Made by a program: the position numbers and the translations under genes. Below are positions 11,640 through 24,600 of a stretch of DNA of 64,000 nt, one piece after another (the first letter of the stretch is position 1; every line of letters starts with the position of its first letter). The notes beneath the pieces were generated by a model that worked only from the letters and a program-made list of their open reading frames with translations, made no database searches and was not told where the DNA came from. The DNA is taken from contig OX457042.1 in NCBI GenBank assembly GCA_949752735.1, forward strand, positions 36,452,368 to 36,516,367. The letters are read 5' to 3'. The DNA is from Lumbricus terrestris. Taxonomy: Eukaryota; Annelida; Clitellata; Crassiclitellata; Lumbricidae.

Positions 11640-12300
11640 TCCTCCACCAAACTCTGCGCATTTGCAAACACGCAGACACACGGATACAGAGAGAGGGTCC
11701 CCGCGCGCGAGTCACACGCAGACTCACGGACACTATAATATTGCCACTGTTACCGAGCGCATACAGCTTCGAGCGTCGGCTGTGTATTATAGCGAGAGGG
11801 AGAGACGGCGTTGGTCTGGCCGAGCCGAACGCCGTTGTACAAGGGAGACCGACCGACAGACCGACCGACCGACCGAGCGAGGCAGGCTGGGCCGATGTGG
11901 TGGTGGTGTTGGTGGTGGTAGTGGTAGTGGCTGCGTGTTCCCTAGCTCTCCTCTGGCTGACTCACTGCGTGAAGGGCGCAAAATCGAATGCCTGACTAAA
12001 CGACGATCTATCGCCGCCGCCTATGACGCCTCACAACCTCGGTGCTTGTGGCCCTCCAGTCGCACAAAATAGTTCCCTTAAAAAACTCCTATGGACTCGG
12101 ATCGTGCTGCCATCAGCCGACGTCCGACGGCGCTTTTTACGAAACGAATATTTCGGGTGTTTCGACGTCGGTGTGCGACCGTTTCGAGCGTGTTTCAAGC
12201 GAACGTGAGCGCGTGCGCACGAATCTCTGCCGGTGATGCGGTTGCCATTAGCGGCAGTGGACGGAGCCGCATACAATGGCTTCGAGCCTTTATGTAGTTT
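11640..12300 (+). promoter_or_regulatory. ARID1: CpG-rich probable ARID1 promoter / 5' UTR
   Basis: A GC- and CpG-rich block 0.6-1.2 kb before the ARID1 start codon. It contains a (CCGA)n array at 11846-11880, GGTGGTGGT-type purine runs and CGCCGCCGCC near 12010. Open frames through it encode only Arg/Ser-rich composition artefacts. Position and composition suit a housekeeping-type promoter and untranslated first exon for ARID1; no TSS can be fixed from sequence. Confidence 0.45.
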
Positions 12301-12867
12301 GCTGATTAAAACACACATTATAGGAGAGAACGGCTTGTGATGGTTCTTTGCTTTGGACGACCTTAAAAAGCACGTGTTATCCGTTCGTAGTTCGATGCGC
12401 CAGGCCTTCAGAAGCAAAGCGTAAACTTTGTTACGTACGCACAAGTGTCGAATTGACACTGGTCCGGGTTCGACTTCTAGCGAGTACTGATGCTAAAGTC
12501 TTGATCAGCGCAAACGGGTGTTTCAAGACTAGAATTGTTGCAAATCCGGTATTCAAAGTGAAGTTAGGGCCAACTCTGTCAAGGATTTAAACTCGCACTG
12601 GATCGGTTAAGGTCGATTGCTGGACCGTTCGTGTTCGAAGCAACCCGTTATCGAATCACTTAAAGTCGAGCGGTGTTTAGTTGGACCGACATCTTCATCA
12701 AATTGTGAGAAGAATTGCGTTGCTAGGTGCTTTTTGAAGTTTGGATGAGATTAGTAATTAACTGATTTGGATTCGAATTATAGTTTTAAGGACATTATTT
12801 TTATATAATATAAATGTTTGGTTTAATATGTCATGCTTAACTTGGTCTGTAGAGCAAATGTCTTATT

Positions 12868-13677
12868 ATGAAATTCGACTATGAGACTGGGAAAGACGCA
12901 AAGATGAGTTCCAAAAAGAAGAAATCCAGCACAAAGTCGAAGGCCGCTGATGTGGCGACGTTCAGCGAAAGCCGACCTACCAGCCAGAATTCTGGAAAGG
13001 GAGATGGAGAGACGCAAGGCTTTTCGTCGTCCGTCGTTCACGAGATGACTTCTGCGTTCGCCGACAGAGACAGGTTCCCGGATGGCAACTGGCCGAAGGA
13101 TGGATACGGTAAAATGTCGACACTTCCACCGCCTCCATCGCACTTCAATAATTTCAATCCCGGATTTTCAAACATGGTACCCTACGGGCGGAACAGTGAA
13201 GATGGCGACTCGATGCGAATGATGCGAAACGAACACTACCCCGGATACGACGTGGGTAAATCTGGGTTTATGAGCAATCCGGGTGTTGGCCGTCACGGTC
13301 CCGAATCGCAGCTGGGCATGCTGCCCCCACGGCCGAGCTTTCCAGGCGGATCTATGCCCCCTGGGTTGGCGCACGGCTATGGGACGAACACACCATCGGG
13401 TTTCATGCCTCACACACAGACACCGGGTATGGGGCAACAGACATATCCAACCCCAACTCCAATGTTGACTCAGCTGCTTCGTTATCCAAATCCGGGTGAG
13501 AAATTTCCGTCGGGACCGATGGACGAGTACAGGGCTTCGGGACCGCCGAAGAGCTGGATGGACAATATGGCGCCTGGAATGAACCAGAACGCCGCTTATC
13601 CACCTCAGCGACCTTCGATGCCTTTCTATGAACCGCGACCGATGCATCAGCAAATGAATCAGACGCATCTGAATCAG
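12868..13677 (+). CDS. ARID1: ARID1 coding exon 1
   Basis: Encodes residues 1-270, beginning MKFDYETGK with a second Met at residue 13 before [12 protein letters not shown], a basic stretch that could act as a nuclear signal. [13 protein letters not shown] at about 195-206 matches human ARID1A TPTLNQLL. Donor gtaact at 13678 leaves phase 0. Both ATGs have A at -3. An in-frame TAG just upstream at about 12850 doubles as a possible AG acceptor (tctgtag), so this exon may be spliced to an upstream exon. Confidence 0.88.
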
Positions 13678-16600
13678 GTAACTTCTTCTTGGCAGATTTC
13701 TTTCTGTCGCTGACTAGATAGAGCACTTGCTTATATTATATAGTTATTGTAGTGTATATGACCATTTATAAAGCGCTTATCGCAGCAAGAGCCTTTCAGG
13801 AGTGCTCCCAGTGCGTGCAGCACCAAGAGAAATGCAGGTTTTGAGACGAGAGAAAGATGAGGAAAGACCACCAAAGAGGATGAAGGAGCGAATTGATGGA
13901 GGAAGTCCATTCCATAGGGATAGACCTATGCAGGCAGATGATCTCAGGGGAATGAGCCACAATCTTGTACAATGCATAAAATTCAATCTTGTATAATGCA
14001 AGCGTATTTCTTTTTATATTCACACGGTTTGTTCCATGTCTTTATAGTAATATTATTTTGTGTGTGCCTTCATGATGTTTCCTTATTGTATGACAGTATA
14101 GTGAAGACATGTTGCTTTATTTTACTAAGTGTGATATTGCTATGATGTTGCTACAGTTTAAATATTTATTCAGATGGAATGCCTGAGAAGGAGATCTAGA
14201 AAGGGAGACTGTGCTTTGAGGAAGCTGCACATAAAATATCTCTTGGTGAAAGTGTGTTTGACTTATGTTGAGACTTGGCAAGCCTAGGCATTCTAAGGTA
14301 CTTCGTCCTAGAAAGTCTTAATGACTGTTAATGGCGCTTATTAGGTTTGATTATGTATTAAGTTGATATCTTCTGTTTAGTTGTGTTTATACATTGGCAT
14401 CATTATTAATGATTTAATGAGGTAATTTGATAGACGTGAATGACTGGCTGGACGTGTAGGCTCTATGAAACCATTGGAAGAATCACAACATAACCACTCA
14501 CTGTTGCTTGGATTTCGCCATACTTCCTATTTACTCTGAGATCTGAAATCTTTAAGGAAAAATGCAGAAACATATGAAGAGATTTAGTTACAAAAGTGTT
14601 CTTTCAAATTTGAAGTGCAGTAGTTCAGATGTCTTCTCCAGTGACATTGTTGAAAAATGATCGAGATTTTGTTGACTTTTTTGCAATATAACACCATGTA
14701 TGCAATGCCGGACAATACTAGACAATGCATGTTTTATACTAGACAGTACAATACTAGATAATACATTAGTAGACAGTACGATTTACTAGATCTATGATAC
14801 AATACTGGATGATACAATGCTAGACAATGGAATGCTAAACAATGCAATACATTACTATGTATTGTTCCTTGCATCTGTTGCTTCCAAACCCAAGGTCTTT
14901 TTGTAGCTTCTTTTTCTTCTAAAGGTGTACACAATGTTTTTGATTGTGGCTACATCTGTTGATAAATTGATATATAATTATTCGAGTGTCAAATCTCAGC
15001 TCTTTGACTTTCGTTATCAGTTCAAAATGTGCTCCTCATTCAGAGACCTGACAGACGGTGCTCGGCTCTCATGATATCATTGCTTCTTTCACTTTCTAAA
15101 ATCTAGTTTAGCCTAGTGGTTGGAATACTCGACTGCCAGGCCAGAGTCTGAGGGTTCAGGTCTCAACCAAGGCAAAAAATATTTACTGGTTTCTGATCGA
15201 AACACACCTCAGGCTGTATAATGAGTACATGGACTGTACACGGTGTACAGTATTGCTATAGGAGCGGATTGGCTCAGCTCTCGTGTTTTATATATCAAGG
15301 ACTGTTTCTACTCATTTAAGTCCGTGTTTTTCTCTTCTTAGGTTGTCAAGCAGTGAATGAATCAATTTATATAGCTCCTGTGCTAGATCCGTACTTGGGC
15401 AATCCTGACCCAGATCAGGTGGAAAAACGTAGTCTTAACCCTTTGACAACCAAAGTGTAGTAAATGGTATATGGGGGAAATCCTATGTGTCGTTTGGTAA
15501 AAGGTTAAGCTGCAAATGGAACTGAAAGCAGGTAGTGCATGTTCAACCAGAAGTAAGTTCTGATTCTACGCTGTTGAACCGAGCACAGTAAAACAATGAG
15601 TACTTTGTTGTAGCAGTTTTGACAAGCAGGTTTTCTCTCATTGTACTGAAGTAGAATTCTCCATATTCTGTGCATTTGATGCATGTTGCAACTTTCCCAT
15701 TCAACCTTTGCTGAGAGGAAATAGATGTGTAGTGACAGTTGACTCTAGGTTGTAATTATTTTTTCTTTCTTTAACTTTCCGTGCATATACGTTCAGTAAA
15801 ATCAGAGGCACAAAACGAATGTTTTGGGTCAATTTTTCTAAGGTATGCTCAACATCATTGAATTTGCAGATCCAATGCATTACTAAATGGATATCCAAGC
15901 CACATGCTGTTCTGGCCAGTGGTACTTTGTTCATGGAGCAGTCTTATGCATAAAAATTTCAGTCCCTCTCATAATATTAACTTATAAATAAAAGATTTAG
16001 TCTGAGTTTTGTCCCTCATATTCTGTAATGAAAAAAATTAGTTTGTGAGGTTCTTACATTTAAAAAAGTGAGTTTTATTACTGGTTTCATTCTCTTGTAA
16101 AATATTATGTTGTCGAGTGTGTCATGCAAATCGAGCAAATCATCAATTGGTGTTTTCAGTTCTGTAGGTCATGAGATGAGGTCATTGAGTAGTGTTGCTC
16201 TCCGAACTTTCATGTCCATCCAACTTCAATCTAAGTTTACAACATTAAATTCTATGATTGGTGAACTATGATTGATTGATTCATTCTATGATTGACTGAT
16301 GAAGGCTGAAGTGGTAATCTAGCAGAGCCAATAAGTACATGGATGACCTAAGTTCCCTCTCTCAACTTTTGACCTTGGTTTCAATCTCGAGTTTGTTCTT
16401 CAAAATCAACATATTATGTAGAGACGTTTGAACCGTGTGTGGATTTGATGAAAATGCACAAGTTGAATTAACACTGGGGTCTATTGTTTTGTCTGTTGGA
16501 CTACCAAACACCATTAACTGCTGGGAATACTTGAGATGAGGTGGATGGAACCTGGGATTAATTTGCCTCACCTGACCTTGGCATACCGGAAATGACTGCA

Positions 16601-17809
16601 CATTGTATTTATATGTATTGTTATATATATGTGTATATATAATTATATATATATGTGTGTGTATTTATATATGTATATAGTCTATTGTGTTTGTGGGTGT
16701 GGTGGGCGCCTATCTGATGAATGCACTTCTATTTATGTCCAGGCCCGCCGAGAGGGGGGGGCAGGAGGGGCAATTGCCCAGGGGCCCGGCGACTTTTAGG
16801 GGCCCGGAGGGGGCCCGTGCTACAGTGATTATAATATGTCTCAATGTTGATTACGGGCGGCGGGCCCAACCTATAATCACTTAGACTCTATATTACTTAG
16901 CCTATTGTTTGTAATTTATGTTGTTTTAAATATAGCCTAATACAGTGTTACATAACCACAACTGTTTAAGTTTCAAGCAACTGTCCATTAGCCTACCCTA
17001 ATATCAGTGTTTTGCGAAAGAACACGCTCACTTCCATCTCAGAACGTTCTTCTGCCAAATTATGCGTTGTCAGATTTCAATCATAAGTGAACAAAATCTA
17101 ATTTTCTCTCAACGATTGAATATTTTATAAATGCACAATTGGAGTACAAAAGCAAAAACAAAAGGATATTAAGTTTGAAAAGGCAAAAGTTGGTAAGCCT
17201 ATACAATCGCACACTATCTCAATTCAGAATCTCAAAAGAAGGCAATCAGAGCCCGTAATTAGGCCTGCGGTACTCCTTCATCGGTTGATTCTAGTGAATT
17301 AAGCGTGCCTGCATGATGATCGTATAACAGAATGAATGAAAATGAAGTTTGTGGTGTTAGTATCTTAATTCCAAAAGAAGACATTATAAATAAGAATTAA
17401 GAAAATGCTGAAATTATAGAAACTGTAAAAATGTTTTGTTTGATGTTGACACTCTGCCGTCAAGGCCTGCGTTTAGGCCTATAGGCTACACTCTACACAA
17501 ACGATTGAGACGATAATTATAGGCTGCTATATACATGTACTGGCCTAGTTAGCTACACCGGTAAGCGAGAGCGGCATTCGTCTGTTGGTTGCAACGGACT
17601 GCGGTTCAAGCCCCGGGCTGGGAGTTGACATTCAGAGATTTAGATATCTCGGGCTAGCACGTGTGGGACGCGGTGGCGCAAGCTCCTGCGGAGCGACCTT
17701 GGGTAAGTTGCTTACCCATCATTGTCTGTGGGGAAGGCAACGGGAAACCACCTCACTCATTTCATCCCCAGGGGCGTAAAGCCAATGAACCTGCCTTCTG
17801 GCAGAGCAC

Positions 17810-17872
<63 letters not shown>

Positions 17873-20800
17873 ATACATGTAGCTTAAAAGAAACGGTCCT
17901 CCAATACAAAGGGACAATTTTCAGGCGATGAAAAGCATTTCAGAAGTGCATCTTTTAGGTTCGCAGACAAGATGGAGAACTACCAGGATATTATAAGAGA
18001 TATTGTTGCAGTTAAATCCAGGAAGGTTGCTTGTTGATTGGCATATTATTTGAAAATTAAATTCTTAGCATTAAGAGCTGATTAAAATCATAAATGTAAG
18101 CATTGGCGCACATTCATACCCACACTATTGCTATTTTTATTTGCTTTTGTATAAATTTGCTCAAAAAACCTAAAGACTTTTGGGGCCCAAAGTTTGGGGC
18201 CCATAATTGCTCAGCCCAGGGGCCCGGAATTTCTGTCGGCGGGCCTGTTTATGTCCTAAGACTTGACCTTATTTTACTTTCATAACCATTAATAGTTCTT
18301 GATACAGGAGAGAGGGATGGGTGTGTGAAGGATGACATTTCCATTTTTCAACCTATTTGTCAAGCTGTGTGCTTTCTTTCATAAAATCCTCTACAGTGGT
18401 TAATATGCTGAGATGGCAAGCGCAGGTCAGAAATTCAAAACTATGTCAGGGTATTAAAAAATGTGTGCCCATATCTCCTCCGTATGCACTTCCTAGCCAG
18501 CATGGCCATGACATGAGTACTTCGACTGTACACTGTTAGTGTGTAAATCATGTGGCAAGGATTTCTTCAGCTGCTTACCTATAGATGGAGGTGAAGTGAA
18601 GTTGCCAGCACTTGATAATGACCATGAAACCCCTCCTGTCTCTTGGTTTGTTTCTTCTCCATTGTTCTTATGTTCATTCTACTTTATGCTAAGGTAGCAT
18701 GTACCAATAAGCCTATTGTGGTGAACCGTTTGAACCAGAGTTCTTTCTCATTGATTTTGTGGATCTCATTGACAAAGACGCTGGTAGATGTAATTGCCTC
18801 CCCTTCCTCCTCAATTTTTATCTCCTCCTCCTCCTCCTCCTTCCCCTCCTCCCACTCCACCTCATCCTCAGTCAGTTGCTGTTGTTGTTGGTATTGCTTG
18901 TTGTCATTTGGACAGAGGCCTCAGTGGCAATGAATGACTTCTTCCATTGGGAAGAAAGCAAAATGGAAAACCACGACGACACTTCTTCTTCTTCCATTCA
19001 GTTTTTCTGCCTACTACATTCTTCTCTGATTTACTACGTAGGCCAACAACCTGTTTGGCCACGTTCTTGTCCGTTTGTCTGTCTCTCTATGTCTGTCTCT
19101 CTATGTCTTTGTGGGACCTTGTGGGTGTATGTGTCGGTGTGGCTGGTGGTGTGCAAAGGTCCTGTAATTGATTGTCTTTGGTGGTTCTTTGCTAATCCCA
19201 GTCTTCTCATTCTTCCATTGGTCCCTGGATGACGACGGACGACAGCCCCCCCCACCCTCTGCCCCACCGTCGCCCGCCTACGCCACTATAAGCTGCTGTG
19301 GCACTGGTGGCAGAACTGTTATGAAGATTAGCCATGTGTGTTTATTTATTGCGCTGCCATCCCGGCTTTTTGCCAGGACCAGTGGCTCCTCCTCATGTAT
19401 GTGTCTAGCGGAGGAGGAGGAGGAGTGGGAGGGGCTGGAGGGGTGGCCGGTCCTGGGTGAAAATGACGGGGAAGGGGTGGTCGCCGGGCGGCCGTAAACA
19501 AGTCCGATGCATCCATGGCTGGAGAGTAGGAAGCATCGTCATCTTCCATGGTGGCCAACCCACGGATGGATGGATGGATGAATGGATGGATGGAGGCGTT
19601 TTTGCTTTAGGTGGTCGTGGTATGTGGGAAGATCCCTGGAAATTGCGCCTGCTAATTGTTTTTCGCTTGTCAATCTTGGAGGTTGAGGAGCGACATTAGA
19701 GAGAGAGAGATGGCTCTTTTCTTCCGTGGTTGTTCGACAGCCTTGTTGTGATTCGTTGGTCAGACGACATTATGCTAAATCTGGTCTCGACCTGTTGTTG
19801 GTGGCGATTCCATCTGCCATGACATGTATACTCTGTGGTGGTTGTGGTGGTTGTGGTGCCAGTTCTGTGGTCTGCTCTGTGGTGTTGAAATGGAATTTAC
19901 TTGCTTCGATTTCGATATGTGCTGATGCGCTGTGATCGGCATTGCATATTGCATTCTCATGTTTAGACGAGATTATTTCTCTGATTGCATTCGGTGAATA
20001 CATTAATTCTTATTGTTGCTATGGTTTGTGAGATGTGCGTGTTTCGTTTGTTGTTCGCGTTAGGTTCGTTTGGGGCTGTGCGATGATTTGGAACCAGGCG
20101 TTGAGTGGAACTGTTGTGTGCTGGATAGGGAGTTGCTGGTTCTCTGAATTGGTGTTATGATTCTTTGAGTTAAATGCTGAAGTTTTAAGATTACAGCTGT
20201 TTTCGACTATGTGGTTGTGGGAACAGATGGATTTGGTCCCAGCACCATGGGTACGATAGTGGCTTGTTTTTTATATTTGGTTTGGCAGCATGACTAATGA
20301 CTATTCAAAGGCATGATCCAGAGGCTGAAAGATAGTTTGACTGGAGTGCGTACATGATAATTAAAACCCAACAGTTAACAGTCTATCTTCATGTGGGACA
20401 TGACTGGACCAGTTTTACAATCTTCCACCTTGGTATTTAACGTTACGTGGCACAGAGGATCAATGCTGCATATGGATAAGCTCTGTGTTACTTAGAACTG
20501 TGGATCTGTGTTACATATAGAGTAGACGAGTATTACATGTTACATAGATAAGTGTTACTTGCCTCATATTATCAATGTTATATGTTACCAGGCTCAGCAT
20601 TACATATCACATGGCATTACATAGCTTAGTGTTTCTTGTCACGCAGGATCATTGAACTATGTTAAGTGCAATCATGAGTCGATGATTTAATTGAAACACA
20701 TGTTTGATGAATGATTGATCGAAACGCATGTTTGATGAATGTAACATGTTTGGACATGTGATACGTGAAAATCATTGTCCTTTTTCAGAATCATTTACTG

Positions 20801-21559
20801 TGAATCAATTGCTATTATTTTGTGTACAGTCTCACATGTCTAACGATCACTCTTTATAAATTAGTCGTTATTAGTTTAGTTATTGTTCTGGTTTGCACTA
20901 AATCATTGTTTGCACTAAATCATTGTTTGCACTAAGTCATTGTTTGTGCATATTTGGGATGTTAAGTCTTCATCCACCATTCAGGCAATCATTGTGACAT
21001 TTGAGTGCACATGCAAATGCTTTGCGTGCATAAAAATCTGAGACTAACATGATCTGTCTAGATGTGTAGCTGGAGTGTGTGATTATTCCTCTTCCAGATT
21101 TCTGTGCCTGCTGCCTCTGGTCCACCAGGTCCTCATGGAAGTCAAGCACCTGCGCCATCTGGATTGGCAAATCCGAGCAATCCAGGCATCTTTGCTCCTC
21201 CTCCGTACATTCAGTCTTGCAACCCGGCGGCGTCTTCACAACGGGTTGACGTTGCCAACGACAAGTTGGCTCCGTTGCCGCAGCAGCGGTCGTCCAGTCA
21301 ACCACGGCCAATATCCGCCTCTTCCGGACCTTCGCTCGGTTCGCCGAACCACATTCGACCGATTTCCCCAGTGCCGCCATTGTCGTCAGGACCTGGCCAT
21401 GGTCACCAGTCAGAGAAGGTGGGCAGCTCATCGCAAAAAACATCTTCAAGTTCCAAGACAAAGAAACGCAAAGATGAAGTGAACAGCATACAGGTTAGAA
21501 AACTCTTCTGTAAATGATGGGAAATTACGGTCCACAATCTAAACTTAGTGTTTGTGTGT

Positions 21560-21611
<52 letters not shown>

Positions 21612-24600
21612 TTAAGGTGAAGGTGTGTATGTTTTATGTTTTTATTTATGTATGTTTCACGGCAGATGGTATAGGGCTGTTTAATTAGATATCAAAACTG
21701 GTGCGTCGTTTATGCATAATGGTACTGTTGATCATATCTTTGATTTGGATGACACCGGTGGAGAGAGATATCGGTGAAACTAAGTAGCTAAGTGGAACTT
21801 GGATTAGTCTGGTGGAGATAAAACGGCCAGCAGAATCAGTTTGTTTCCCACTGTTCTCCCAGGCGTCATCATGTTTTGCAGATAGTACTTATATAAGATG
21901 TGAAGGAGAGGAACGTTTGAGAACCAAAGTGCACTGTGATGATTGAAAAAACAAAACAAGATAAGATCAGATAAGAATATTCTTTAATTGACCAATAGAA
22001 TTCGCATATATTGGTGTATGGACCGTCAGACATTGTATTAATAATCATACAAGATACATTGACAACAATTCCTGTTTAATAATACAACTTTGATCATCAA
22101 TCATAGAAATTTTTCAGCTCCATTGGATTTTGTTTTGACTGGTTTAAGTTCAACCTGTATTAGATGTGGTCTTTGACATATGGCTTTCAGTATAGGCAAC
22201 TATAATGCATTGTCATACAAGCTACATTGTCAACAATGCCTGTTAATACAACTTCGAACATCAATCATTAGAAATCCTTTCATCTCCATTGTATTTTGTT
22301 ATGACTGGTTAAGTTCAACCTGTATTAAATGTGGTTTTGACGTGTGACTTTCAGCATTGTCTATAAAATACGGTATCAGCAAATTATGGCTTGGTTTTCA
22401 CACAACATTGCTGGACATCACTGACATGACACAATGCTTGTCAATTAGCTGAAGCTAATGTTAAGCTGTATTAACTGTAGAGTAGAGCTTTGGAAATTAT
22501 GTGGAGTTTAAAATCTCTAGATCATTCTCTGCAGTTGACTTTCTGTACATAACCACGAATATGCTGTACTGAGCTGATATGTATCCTTACACTTACGAAA
22601 GTCCTGATGATTTAGCTGTGCAAGAAATAGGATTTTCAACTTCTTCTTTCGGATTTAGATTAGTTGCTGGAAATATCTAAATTTCCCGTCTAGCTTTGAG
22701 TGCTTTGTTGTTTAAAGATCATGGTGAATTTTTCTGTCTGAGATGCTTGGCCTTTAGTTCAGTCAGGGTTGAATATACGATTCTGATGAATCTGATTGTA
22801 TCTAAGGTCAGCTTAAAGGTTTTCGTCCTCTTTATTATCTTTGCCCCTGGGATTTCTTCTCAACTGAGCCGTGTGTGTACAAATGAAGAAACGTTTCGTC
22901 CATAAGCCACGAGTGCATGTCTTTGACGATAGTAAGATATCACGGATAGAAAAAACGTTCCCTTAGTTTCAGTGATGTACGTCGTTGGTTTAGGGCGGGG
23001 AATCTGCCGTTGCGGAAGTAATTTTGTCGGAAAACAGTGGACAGAAAAAGCCATGCTGCTTCGAAGGAAGAAACTGATGAGAAATGACCCACTTGCAGTA
23101 AATCGACAGCGCTGAATCAAAGACGTAAATAGTGGAACGCAGACAGACAGACGAACGGACAGGGAGCGAGTAGTTCATTGAGAACATCTGGCCTACTAAT
23201 GGCATGTCCAAACCTTTGTTTTATTTAGTTGTTGGAAAACGATCGTTGTCGTCTCGTGTGTGCGCCTGATTTGCAGTATCACTTTTCGAAAACTCATATC
23301 ACGATAATTCCGCTTCTTCTTCTTCCGATCGTTGCGCTTCCGTTATTCCTCTTAGCAGATCCATATAAATATTTATTTATTGTGTAAATATCGACGACTC
23401 GTGTCTCTTCGCAAAGTGTGTGTGTGTGTGTGCTTAAGATAGAGTTTCTGGGCTGCGGAATGCGCTCTTAACGTTCCCTCCGCTGCATTTTATTAGGTAA
23501 CTGGTTGCATGTTGTTCCTTTAGCTTGTGATATATGTGCGCTTGTAGAAGCCCCTAGATTTAAGTATACATGGAGAAAACAAATAGAAATTAATCGCAGT
23601 CTCAGATGATTTTTGGCGATAAGAATAAATGGAATCAAAACTATGCGATGCATATCTGGTCGGGTTTGAGGTTAGCAGAGAGACAGATGGCAGATGGTGT
23701 TAATTACGGTAGAGTAAGTAGTCTTGTTACCTTCAGATGCAGAGCTGATCTGACAGTGTTGTAATATTTATTGTTCAATGGCTTTCACATATAGCCCTGA
23801 TACTAGTATCAATGTTTTTGCATTAGTGTAATACCTGTCTTATCTGCTTGTTATATTTTTTTATTATTCCTTGCTAGGTAAGCGTAGTCTTTAAATTGTT
23901 GATATGCAAATATTGGTTTATGGTTATTACTATGATTATCATTTCTCAACCTAAGGTAGTTGTGGTTTTTTGGGGTTTAAGCAGTTTGAGACGAAATTGC
24001 TAATAATTGGCTGCTAATAGTATACTGTTCTTTTAAGTTCGTGCAAGCCTAGAGATTTAAACTAATAGTGTGATATTTGGAAATTGAGGAAATGCAACAC
24101 AACGAAAATTTATTGTCATCAATGTTTCGTTTATTTTCCAGTAATTAATATTTGATGCTGTGATCTGTGCAAGCAAGCAGATTGATAGAACACACTTAAA
24201 TTGTAGTATGTGGGTATTTATGTCTTGGGTAACATTGCTGCAAAATCTTGAGATTTTCTTTTGTGCCCATTACCCAATCGAACTATTGACCGGCATAAAT
24301 TAAGAGTAAGAACTTAATTGTAACCTGGTGTGATTCTGCAGAAATTTGAGTCTAATTATGCAGAGTTATGAGTCACGCAAAATCGATATTTAAGATCCGG
24401 TTGACGACACATAAGATCGAAGTGACGCGCTGTAAGAAACTGAGAAGCAACAATTGATGCTAATGACACGACTGATATTCAGTGATGATATAGATAGCTC
24501 AGCGACGAAGAATTTAGTATTAATATCTTTTTTACAATTGTGCTAAATAGGAATGTGTGAAACTTGAAGACAAATCTGACCAGATATTCACTTACCACGT

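Larger units (their letters stand above)
13678..21097 (+). other. ARID1: ARID1 intron 1 (7.4 kb)
   Basis: Holds a minus-strand LINE 3' end, short tandem repeats, a TTAA MITE, a SINE head, the 1.5-kb hAT element with a nested SINE, and CT-, TG- and GGAT-rich simple sequence around 18.8-19.7 kb. Three or four 17-bp tandem copies of GTTTGCACTAAATCATT occur at about 20890-20945. No coding exon was recognised. Confidence 0.75.

Noticed and set aside
11512..12072. 186-codon + strand ORF in CpG-rich DNA
   Set aside because: Arg/Ser/Thr-rich composition, alternative frames equally open, no recognisable domain; better read as promoter or 5' UTR.
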